Source: Blepharisma stoltei | Lineage: Eukaryota; Ciliophora; Heterotrichea; Heterotrichida; Blepharismidae | DNA: 64,000 nt | Reading direction: 5' to 3' | Assembly: GCA_914767885.1 (NCBI GenBank) | Contig: CAJZBQ010000030.1 | Span: forward strand, 496,001-560,000 | Shown here: positions 47,695-56,880 of the stretch, piece by piece | How positions within the stretch are numbered: position 1 is the first letter of the stretch | How the letters are laid out: every line of letters starts with the position of its first letter | Translations under genes and position numbers: made by a program | The notes under the pieces: model-generated | What the model saw: the letters and a program-made list of their open reading frames with translations, nothing else | Database searches by the model: none | What the model was told of the DNA's origin: nothing

Positions 47695-49918
47695 ATGTAT
47701 ACCGTGAGCACGGTTTTAGATCGACCTGAGAACCCCCTCCCCCCATCCTTGACGATTTCAGCTTATTGAAATCTACAAATTGAATTTGACTTGTCAAATC
47801 CTTAGTGAGGGACTTGTCATTCTGAATTAACAATTTCGTTCAAACTAAAACCGTCAGGAGGGTGGAGGGAGGGAGGGGGAGTTTCAGGTCGAGCCATACC
47901 TGTTCTGAAGGTATACTGATTTACACAGATTTTGATATGGCTTATTAGCAATCGTCATAATCTTTATCCTCTTCATCCAAATTCAACTAGAAATTGCTAT
48001 GGGAAATTGGTATTATGGTCTAGGAGACCGCTATCTAATTTCTAAGCACGAAAAATGTACACTTACGCCACCTGGCTATCCATGGCCTGGAGTTCTTCCT
48101 GATAGGACTTTAAACTTATTCAGTAATCTCTATTCAGCTGGAAGCAATAAATGCCCAGAACAAGAAGAGTTTTCTAGTTTCCAGTCAGGGATTCTTTCAA
48201 TATGGTGCCCTTCAAATGCAACTATAATAGAGCAGCCTGATTTTCTTTCTATGAGAAATGATACTTTCGTCTTGACTGATACAGGCATGGAAAATTGAAG
48301 TAAAATTGCCTCTGGTCTGCAAAAGAAATATTCTGTTAATGGAACGTAATGCAAATACAGATCATCCTATAAGATAAATTCAGAGTGATTCCAGGTTTTC
48401 TGTGAAAATAAAGAAAATTATTATGTGCAAAACGTAGTTAAAGATGAGGTTGTAAAAAGAATTGAAGGAAAAATGCAGGAAAGATCAGTAAAACCTATGA
48501 ATTTAGTTGTTTTTATGATTGATACTGTATCAAGAGCAAGAGTTTATAGAAAAATGCAAAATTTGGCGAATTATTTAGAAAATTTGAATAAGACTGGAAA
48601 TAGCCAAGTTTTCCAGTTTTTTAGGATTATTTCGAATGGAATAAGTACAGCTTTTAACACGAGAGCGATGTACTCTGGATCTCAATTAAGGCAAAACCGA
48701 AGTGGAAGACCCTTTTGGGACATTTTTCAGAAACAAGGAAACGCAGCACTTTTCTTAAATGGGTTTTGTGAAGATTGACAGAAAACTTTTTTAAAAAAAG
48801 AATTTAGCGATATTAATTATGCTGTGTTTTTTCCTTGATGCCATTTTGATTGCCATCCTTTACAAGGAACTTTTGGGAATTTTGCTGGTCCTTTTTCTAT
48901 TTTGAGAAGATGTATTAATGGAGATTACCTTCACAATTACATTATAGAATATTTGAATCAATTTTGGAAAAACCATGAACAGTTTGGAAAAGTGGTTTTA
49001 ATTCCTTTTCAGGAAGGCCATGAAGGAACAGGAGAAGTCATTTCAGTGCTTGATCCAGATTTAACAAATTTTTTGAAAAAACTTGAAAAATCTGGAGATC
49101 TAAACCAAACAGTTGTAGTCATAACGTCTGATCACGGCTTGCATATGGGGCCTTATTATACAGGAAGTAAAATGGGTGCTTTTGAAGAGAAGCTTCCAAC
49201 TTTATTTATGATTTATCCTCAATGATTCATTAATAAGTACCCAGAATTCAGACAAAATTTAGCTGAAAATGAACAAAGACTTGTAAGTCACTATGACACA
49301 TATTGGACATTTCGACATCTTGCAACACTCCCAGAATTTGGAGGTGAAATTTCTGAAAATTTTGAAGAAAACTCAAATTTATATGAAGATACCTGGGACT
49401 GCCAAAAAAATTTATACTATATGGAAGCCTCTTATCAATTCATAGGGAAAAAATGAAGAAAAGATTTTTATTCATTTCCATTAAATATTACTTATACCAA
49501 AATAAATGATTGTTTTACATCATTACAATATACCCCAAAGGTTTATGAAAATTTGACATCAATTCCTTATTCAGAAATTTCGAAAGAAAATGATAAGTAT
49601 AATAGAGACAAAGCTTTAGAGACTGTGCTGTTAGATAAAGATGTGAGGTATTGGTTTGAAGATGCCTATCAAGATGTAATCAAAAAGCTTATGCTGAAGA
49701 GCAAAGAAGCTGTAGGGCAGGAAGATTATGTTTTGGAAAGCAAAACGTTGGAGGAAGAATCATGAGATACTTTAAAAGCACCTGGAAGAGGAAGATATTT
49801 GTTTGGAAGAAGCTTGCTTAAATACACAGATGATAGAAGCTGCGATATGGCTGGGATTCCTAATTGTGTTTGCGATGGAGATGACAGTATAACTAAAATA
49901 ATAGCAAAATCTGGCTAG
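47695..49918 (+). CDS. DUF229 protein, sulfatase/alkaline phosphatase-like fold
   Basis: ATG at 47695-47697, TAG at 49916-49918; 664 residues after a 214-bp IES placed directly after the start codon (47698-47911) and a 15-nt intron (48346-48360). The N-terminus 'MYTDLHRFWYGLLAIVIIFILF' is a signal anchor, so the body is lumenal or extracellular. Family motifs: 'LVVFMIDTVSRARVYRKM' (metal/nucleophile strand of the sulfatase fold), 'NTRAMYSG', 'WCHFDCHPLQGTFGNFAG', 'VVVITSDHGLHMGPYY' (metal-binding DHG.H) and 'KLPTLFMIYP'. TGA is Trp at many places. The substrate of DUF229 proteins is unknown. Confidence 0.9.
47698..47911. mobile_element. 214-bp IES right after a start codon
   Basis: TATA at both edges. 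TIRs of about 45 bp, imperfect: left 'TATACCGTGAGCACGG..TCGACCTGAGAACCCCCTCCCCC', right complement 'TATACCTTCAGAACAGG..TCGACCTGAAACTCCCCCTCCC'. It contains 'CCATCCTTGACGATTTC', a relative of the CATCCTTGATCGAACGA motif. Removal gives 'MYTDLHRFW' in frame with the anchor helix. Confidence 0.88.
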
Positions 49919-49991
49919 TTTAAGATTGATAATCAATATTAAAATAAGCTTTCTTTATTAAAATCCTATACAATGAAAAGATTTATGCTTA

Positions 49992-51527
49992 TTAGGCCAA
50001 TCCTTGTCTTTTAAGATCAGTAAACTTTTTCTTGCTCATCACATTCCCTTGAGAATCTTCAAATTCCTCCTCTTCATCTGCCCTAAACAAATCCAGCTTA
50101 TGGTCCTCGATTAATTTTTTGTGCAAAGTGATAGCTTCATCAATCTTTGTAACCTCTCTAAAGTGCATAGTATTAGGGATCCTCAGACATCTCATTCCAT
50201 ATGCATGTCTCCACTCCTGAAAATGTCTTTCAAAGGCTCTTCTGCCCCAATACGAGTAATTTCCACATATTTCGCATTTATATTCCACATTTAATCCTTG
50301 CAGCTTATAAAGCCAGTAAGGTATTGGCTTTCCATCATATCCTATTGGCAGATTAAGAGGGTTATAAGCAGGCCGCTCGTCTTCTGATGAACTGCTTTCT
50401 TCTTTTTCTTTGTTTTCCGATTTTTTTTTCAATTCTTCAACAGGGAGAGAAAAAGGCTCCTCTTCTTCATCAGATTCATAGATTTGGGCTGCAAGTTCTT
50501 CAGCTGTCCTTGTTTGTTTTTTCCTAATGTTATTCATGGTATCTTCCACTGTATCGCCTAGAGTTTCTCGAAGTCTTGAAATGAAGCATTCTAAAGAAGC
50601 GACTTCTTGGTAGTGCTTTATTTCTTCACTTTCATCTGTACGATCTATAAGCTCTGCGATGTTTTCTGCAGCTTTTCTATGCTTTGCTCCTGTTTTGTGA
50701 GCTTTGTAAACGTTTTTGTTGGTAAACAGCTTGTTGCAGGGAAGGCAGAAAAGGGGGTCTGTCTTTAATTCATGCTTCTTAGGCAGCTTTTCCCACCCTT
50801 TGATAGATCTGCTTTCCCATCGAGCTTGAAAGTCTCTTCGATGTTGGTCTTCAAGCTGAGAAATGTTAAGAAGTGGTTGTGTTCTGTTAAAAAAGTATTT
50901 TAGATAATCCAATAAGTTTTCCAGATACTTTTTATACTGATTATCTTTACAAGATATTGGAATAGTATGAAATTGGTCAAATGTGGACAAATATGTAAGA
51001 TAGTCCAGTGTAATTCGTAGTCTTGGATTATTCTTATTGAGCTTCTTGAGATTAATAAAATCTATATATAAGTTATGTAAATCCACAAATCGGCCGTTCC
51101 CTTCTGGGCCTGAAAACTTTGGAATTTTTGATCGGTCATCCAGCGCATGAAGAAAATATCAGTTATCATCATGATTTTCAGCAGGGGTTCCATAGGGTGT
51201 AAATCGGTCATGGTAATCTCTGATTTCATTGAGCTTTTCGTAAAAGTTAGTCCATACATCTAATGATTTATTTCCTGTTGCGTCTTCAGCTTCTCTGCAG
51301 CCTTCTAAGAATTGGATTTCGTTTTTTCTGAATCCGTCTTCGTCTTGGTAAATTTTTAGTGCTTTTGCGCTTTTTGATTGAATTTCTTCGAGGAATTCTT
51401 TTATCATGAAATCTGCTAAGACAGCGTATTTTGGGCTTTGTGATTTTAAAAATAGAGCTTTTACTATAGCTTTTTCTAAGTTTTCAATGTCTTCTTGGGC
51501 TGATCTCTTTTGCTCTAGTATAGACAT
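49992..51527 (-). CDS. SF3A3: splicing factor 3A subunit 3 (SF3a60/Prp9)
   Basis: ATG at 51525-51527, TAG at 49992-49994; 511 residues with no intron or IES, close to human SF3A3 (501). A TGA=Trp at 51159-51161 ('ENHDDNWYFLHAL') joins what looks like two ORFs. N-terminal helical region ('EIRDYHDRFTPYG', 'FSGPEGNGRFVDLHNLYIDFINL'), a C2H2 zinc finger 'FCLPCNKLFTNKNVYKAHKTGAKH' and the C-terminal matrin-type finger 'YKCEICGNYSYWGRRAFERHFQEWRHAYGMRCLRIPNTMHF', which is hallmark. It is part of the U2 snRNP that recognises the branch site; notable in an organism with 15-nt introns. Confidence 0.96.
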
Positions 51528-51576
51528 TGAACAATAATAATTCCAAATGTTTTTATTTAATTATTTAATCTGGCTC

Positions 51577-52369
51577 TAACTCCCCTTATTTAATAACGAA
51601 CAAAACAGTCATTTTTTTTCCTAAAAATTTTTCCTTAGGCCCATTTAATACCGAACAAAATTTACTATAAAATTTTATATAAGCTAATTTAGTCTTTACA
51701 GTTTTTACTAATTTTAAGTAGTTAGAGTAAGATAAGGACAAGCATAATCGAACAAATAATAAAAAATAAGAGCTAATAAGTTACTAGTGGCTTAATCTTA
51801 AGCTGGTGCTTTACTCCCCCCTCCGTGAGTGAACAAAAAAATTTGAGGGGATATTTTTTTTTTTTAAATTTATAAAAAATTTTATAGAAAAATTGTTTTT
51901 TCAAAATTTAAAAAAATCCTAATTCGAAAAAATTGGAAAGCAATATAATATTAATTTAATTTGTAAAATTTATGTTTTAAAACGCAATTTGTTTAAAATT
52001 AAACAGAATTAACTCCAGATTTCATTATAATAATTATCGCTTATATATCAAAATTTTTTCCATAAAAAATTTTTCTATTAAAAAAATTTTTGTTTGCTCA
52101 TGGAGGGTGAGGGATTTTTCTAATGGTTTTGTTAGCTCACGGAGGGGGGGGAGTTAGCAATAGCTATTTTTCGCCTGCATTTAGGCACTTTCTCTTTCTC
52201 TTGCCATCATTTGACTCCTCTTATTATTAGCCCTTTTAATTGAATTTTTTTATATAAAAATCATAGATATTTAATATACATTTTATATATGTTTTTTTCC
52301 CAAAAATTTTATAAGTTAGACCCCATTTAATAACAAACAAAAAAGTGTTCGTTATTAAATTGGGGGGAG
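51577..52369. mobile_element. 793-bp IES of the ATTTAATAACGAACAAA family, hosting another IES
   Basis: TA-bounded, ends 'TAACTCCCCTTATTTAATAA' and 'TTATTAAATTGGGGGGAGTAA'. Four copies of ATTTAATAACGAACAAA-like sequence: two in the same direction at the left (51588, 51643), a facing pair forming a hairpin at the right (52324-52365). Intergenic between SF3A3 and the COMM gene. Confidence 0.82.
51812..52154 (+). mobile_element. nested IES of the CCGTGAGTGAAC family
   Basis: 343 bp, ends 'TACTCCCCCCTCCGTGAGTG' and 'CACGGAGGGGGGGGAGTTA', inside the 793-bp IES. The inner copy of the left hairpin is mostly lost. Confidence 0.9.
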
Positions 52370-52486
52370 TAAAGTAATTGGTATGCCTCAGCACATAAAG
52401 CAATAACCAGCTTAAATATCACTAGAAAACTAAGGGAAGCTTATTTTCTAATTGGATACTAATATTAATTAATAAATAATTATGAA

Positions 52487-53101
52487 CTAAGAATGAATAT
52501 CCATAATTGCTTTAATCTTTTCCAAATCCCCATACAAGTCATAAAATTGCCTTGGCGTCACTTCCAAAAATATTTCATTCCTCTTCTTATCAGGAGTCTG
52601 TATCACAAACTTCAGCTGCACAAAGCACTCCCCTTTTGCATTAACAAACTTATTTCCATAAGTGACTCCAAATTTCCACTCCATATCTACCAATTCATGC
52701 CCAACTCCAATTTGTCCCAGCATAACTTTGCAAGCTCCAACCTTATTTTGGTCCCACAGAGTCCCAATTCTAGCAGAAATATTTTCATTAAATCCTAATT
52801 GATGTAAGTCTTCTAAAATCTTGGTCCGATTTAATACCTTTTTAGCTGAAAATCTGAAGAAAAGAATCAATGTTCTTGCGGCGGATTCTCGCTGCTTTAC
52901 TGGGAGTTCTACATCGTCAAGGGCACTATAAAAATGCTGGGGTTGAAGTGAAGAATTTTGAAGATATTGGAGACAGATAGAAGAAAGGGCTTCTAAAGCT
53001 GCATCAGGCAGGGATGATAAAGATCGAAGGTCTGCAAGGAGCTAATTAAAGGTTACTTCTGCACCGAGATCGTACTCTAGGGGTAAAAAATTAAAAGCCA
53101 T
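52487..53101 (-). CDS. COMM domain-containing protein
   Basis: ATG at 53099-53101, TAA at 52487-52489; 199 residues with a 15-nt intron at 53042-53056 (GTAACCTTTAATTAG). The C-terminal COMM domain is clear: 'GHELVDMEWKFGVTYGNKFVNAKGECFVQLKFVIQTPDKKRNEIFLEVTPRQFYDLYGDLEKIKAIMD', with the Trp-Lys-Phe-Gly-Val core. The N-terminal half is the helical bundle typical of COMMD7-like members. COMMD proteins form the Commander complex with CCDC22/CCDC93 and direct endosomal recycling. Which of the ten paralogs it is cannot be told by eye. Confidence 0.92.
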
Positions 53102-53158
53102 TTATAGAGAAATCTTTACAATTTAGTCAACTTTCAGCTTTCTAGTTATTTATAATAG

Positions 53159-54826
53159 TTAGTCCTGCAGCTTTATTTCTTGTTTATAGATGGAAGAAAG
53201 CTCTTTTGATAAGAGGTCGATAAGCTTGTGCCCATCAGTAGCATTAACCCAGCCATTATTCACAAAATCGTATCTTTTTGGCCCACTGATAGGAGATGAC
53301 TGGTCAAGCATAGGTCGCAACCATACACCCCCACCCCCCTAAAAGTGGTACCCCAAACCCCCCCCCCTAAAAAATGGTACCACCACCCCCCTTTTAATGG
53401 CACCCCCACCCCCCTTAATATAGCATAAATATATGGCAAATGCCAATTTAGAGCAGACGTAATAAATAAATTATTATTTTAAATATTCAAAATTACTGAT
53501 TTATACAATATTCACATAGCGTAGCACAATTTATTAAGGAGTAGGTGGAATGGGGTAAGAAATTCCTATAGCTACTAAGACACCACATCTGAAGAAATTT
53601 GTTAAAAAGCATAATAATGATCTTTGGTATTAATTAGCAGTATATCCTGCATATATTTATGAATTGTGAAATGTGTAAGGTGGAAGAAATGGAGATACAC
53701 ATAGTTGAAAGCTGCCCGCAATATGCTGACAAAAGAAAAAGACTATTAGAAAGACTGCAACTTATTGAATATCCGTGATGGGAAGTTGGACTAGCTGAAA
53801 CAGTACTATATGGACATAGATTCGAGCTGAACTTAGAGAAATGAGAAAAGGAAAATGAAAATGCAAGCGTTGACGCGGTAGACAGGGCTATCAAGCACTT
53901 CCATGAGGAGATACTAATTTCAAGAGCAAAAAAGCATAAACTGATAAAGGAGAAGGACGAGCTATTGACGAAGAAAAGTGAAGGGACAAGGCAGTTTAAA
54001 ATAGAGGATTGATTAATTAGGAAAATAAAAAAACCCATAAAGGGTTTTGCTGCAGGCATTGCCTGTTGAGCTATAAAGGTAAAGGTAAAGGCATTTATTT
54101 ATGAACTTTGTGGAAGAATGGCTAAAAGTCGAATTAGAGATCCAAAAGTAAAACTGACAATAGCAAGTACTATTTTATTAGCACTATTGAATCCTGTTAC
54201 CAATTCAGTCATTCAATCCTTGTACAATGGTAATCAGATTAGCTTTAATTTATGAATCAATAAATTTAATGCAAGTTATTGTATTGTGCTTGGCTAATTT
54301 AATAATTAACGCCATTATCTATATCTTTGGCATTATATTTATAAATATAAAAAACAAATTTAATATATTTTCTAATTAATTGCTAATTAATTTAAATTTA
54401 TTAATTAATCATAAATATAAAGTAATTTGTGGACTTAATTTATCAATATAGTGTTTAATTGGATTATATTTAATTTATTCTGCTTGCTTTCTATCAATTA
54501 CTTCTATAGGATAAACCCGAGAGGGGGGGTTTGGGGGGTGCCATCTGTGAAAGGGGGGTGGGGGTGTCTGGTTCTACCTATGCTTGACCAGATGACAGCC
54601 AAATTTGTTTATTTGGGCTTTGCTTGTTGATAATATAAGTTTTTTCCTCCTTGCACTTTAGTGTCACAACACCATCAGACAGCTCAACATCTTCGAAGCA
54701 TTCAAGCTCTTCACACTGTTCTGCAATTTTCTATGTAAATCATACATCCAAAAATGCAGCAGATACTTTTGAGTATTGATTTTCATTCAATACACAAAAT
54801 CTTCTAGCAAGTTTAATAAGAATCAT
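53159..54826 (-). CDS. FXN: frataxin
   Basis: ATG at 54824-54826, TAA at 53159-53161; 118 residues after a 15-nt intron (54731-54745, GTATGATTTACATAG) and a 1,296-bp IES. The short N-terminus 'MILIKLARRFCV' suits a mitochondrial presequence. The core contains an acidic first helix ('EQCEELECFEDVELSDGVVTL') and the diagnostic '[27 protein letters not shown]', followed by 'WVN...KLIDLLSKEL'. The IES interrupts exactly between 'IWLSS' and 'PISGPKRY'. It acts in mitochondrial iron-sulfur cluster assembly as an activator of the cysteine desulfurase. Confidence 0.96.
53294..54589. mobile_element. 1.3-kb IES in frataxin with 39-bp TIRs and non-TA ends
   Basis: Direct repeat AGATGA at 53294-53299 and 54590-54595. 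TIRs 'CTGGTCAAGCATAGGT....AACCA.ACACCCCCACCCCC' at both ends (about 39 bp, few mismatches), followed by C-rich (left) and G-rich (right) blocks containing 'GGTACC'-like repeats. Carries a 212-codon ORF. Precise removal restores frataxin; no TA pair would do so. Confidence 0.92.
53659..54297 (+). CDS. LINE-type reverse transcriptase C-terminal ORF inside the frataxin IES
   Basis: ATG at 53659, TAA at 54295-54297; 212 residues only if TGA is Trp (six TGA codons), so a standard-code scan misses it. The N-terminus 'MNCEMCKVEEMEIHIVESCPQYADKRKRLLERL' is the CX2CX7HX4C knuckle with 'CP.Y...R' found at the C-terminus of non-LTR retrotransposon polymerases. The rest is charged and helical ('AIKHFHEEILISRAKKHK') with a hydrophobic tail. 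The RT domain itself is absent. The intact frame suggests either a recent insertion or selection; expression is possible only before excision, that is in the germline or developing nucleus. Confidence 0.8.
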
Positions 54827-54850
54827 TATTATATTTCTTAGATAAGCAAA

Positions 54851-56215
54851 ATGGTGCAGGCCTCCAAGTGATTTAATTTTTTACTATTTTTAGGGATATT
54901 TCAGCTTGCTGAATCTGCATTTGGAACTCCAGAACATATACACTTGGCATGGACTGAAAATGAACATGAAATGATGGTTTCATGATCAACGTTTATTCCT
55001 GTGGATTCCTTTGTACATTATAGGCCGATTTTGTGTAATGATGCAGCAGAAAATTATGAGTATACAGAAGTGCTTGGAAATCGGACGATGTTTAACGAAG
55101 GGGTTCTAATGCTAAGGTTTATTTTTTTGCATAATGCACTGATTAAGGGGATTAGATCTGAGTGCTTTTATGAGTATTTTATTCAAAGCTCGATTGGGAA
55201 AAGCAAAACTTATATTTTTAATGGAAGAACGCCAGAAAGTGATGACTCGTTTAATGATACAAGTAATCCTTTTAAGATGATAATTATAGGAGACTTAGGC
55301 GGCGGAGATATTGGGTCAATAACTGCAGCTCTTTTTCAAAGGGAAGTTAAGTTTAGAGACTCTGCTGGGCTTATTCATTTAGGAGATCTTGCCTATAACT
55401 TAGATACAGATAATGGTCTTACAGGAGATAATTTTTTAAATTTAGTTCAAGATCTTGCTGCAACTATTCCTTATATGGTTCTTCCAGGAAATCATGAAAA
55501 CTTTGATAATCAGACCCATTACAAAATGAGATTTAAGATGCTAAAAAATGAATATAATGATGGCCTTGGGCAATTTTATTCATTTAATCTTGGTCCAGCC
55601 CATTTTACTATCATAAACACTGAAGTCCATTTTTTTGAAAACCAAACTATTTCTGCAAACCGAACTATTTCTGCAAAAGTTCAAAGGAAATGGCTGGAAA
55701 ATGATTTGGCAGTAGCAAATAAAAACAGAAAAGAAAGACCATGGCTATTTGTACTTGCACATCGTCCATTATATTGTTCTTATGATTATTTAGCTAATAG
55801 CAAAGAAAGAAATAGGACTTGTGGGCCGGAAGCAAAGTATCTTAGGGAAGAATACGAAGAATTATTCAATGAAAATGCTGTCGATGTCTTTTTTACTGCT
55901 CACGTGCACTCATATGAACGAATAACTCCAATTTATCATAATGTTACTGTGAAAAGCCAATATGATGATACTAATACACATATTAATCCAAGGGCAACAG
56001 TTCATATAGTTGATGGAATAGGCGGAAACCGATTAAGGCACAATGCTAAAGCTACTCATACTCCTCAGTTGTGAAGCGTGTATAGAACAGATGATTATGG
56101 CTATGGAAAACTCACTGTGTATAATAAGACACATATGCTCTTTGAACAGTATAGCTCGCTGACTTGGAACACTATAGACACAGTAAGCATAATTAAAACA
56201 CGAGAAAGATTTTAG
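54851..56215 (+). CDS. purple acid phosphatase (metallophosphoesterase), copy 1
   Basis: ATG at 54851, TAG at 56213-56215; 454 residues, no intron or IES. Signal peptide 'MVQASKWFNFLLFLGIFQLAESA'. An Ig/fibronectin-like N-terminal domain ('PEHIHLAWTENEHEMMVSWST') precedes the catalytic domain with all PAP blocks: GDLG near 147, GDLAYN, GNHE, 'VLAHRPLYCS' and 'FTAHVHSYER'. The last block has Ala where the other copies have Gly (AGHLHTYER). Several TGA=Trp. A secreted or lysosomal phosphatase with a dinuclear metal site. First of three tandem copies and the most diverged. Confidence 0.95.
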
Positions 56216-56880
56216 GAAATTATATAACTCCCCTCTTTAAAGGGGTTAATTTGTGTACTATAAATCTATTAATAAAAATAATCATTAATATTTTATGTTT
56301 AACACTTAAAACTTTATAGCCAGGATAACTTCACTGGGTAAAAAGCCAAACCTCATAACAAAAGTTGAGAATTCTGTTTTCGAGAATAGATAATTCGAAC
56401 GACGCCATATTTTGATTATAATTTAATTTAATATAAAAATAATTTTTCAAAATTGTTTTGCGAGTATTCAAAGCCTTACAAAAAGAGGAATATATATTTT
56501 GCTTATTTTTAAAGTGAGGGGAGCAAAGAATAATTTATCAATTTTAATATAATTAATTTATGAAAATATTTGCCAAATTAAGTTTTTTGGGCTAATCGGT
56601 TCACTTAGTTGATATAGCATTATATTATACATCAAGCATTCTCAAGCGCTGGTCTCTACAAAGAAATTATTATAAAAATGCTTTGGATTAAAATCTTAAT
56701 TTTACGCTCTTTGGTATTTATGATTTCTCAAATCATTAAGACCTTTGTTCAAATCTGTGAATATAAGTATCAGCTTAATATATTTATAATAATTTCTTAT
56801 TTATTTCTTCTATCCTAATTTTTAGTTTACCTTCCAGCTGTTTCAGTAAAAATCAGTGCACAAATGTCAGAGTGGCAATA
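56216..56880. other. intergenic spacer between phosphatase copies 1 and 2
   Basis: Contains 'TAACTCCCCTCTTTAAAGGG' at 56225 and 'AAAGTGAGGGGAGCAAAG' near 56511, which look like eroded ends of a C/G-terminated IES of about 295 bp. No ORF. Confidence 0.4.

Noticed and set aside
53634-54059. Minus-strand ORF within the frataxin IES
   Set aside because: Shadow of the plus-strand LINE-type ORF, which has a recognisable zinc knuckle.
53330-54560. C- and G-rich runs as assembly artefacts
   Set aside because: They are part of matching inverted repeats at both ends of the frataxin IES, so they are genuine element termini.
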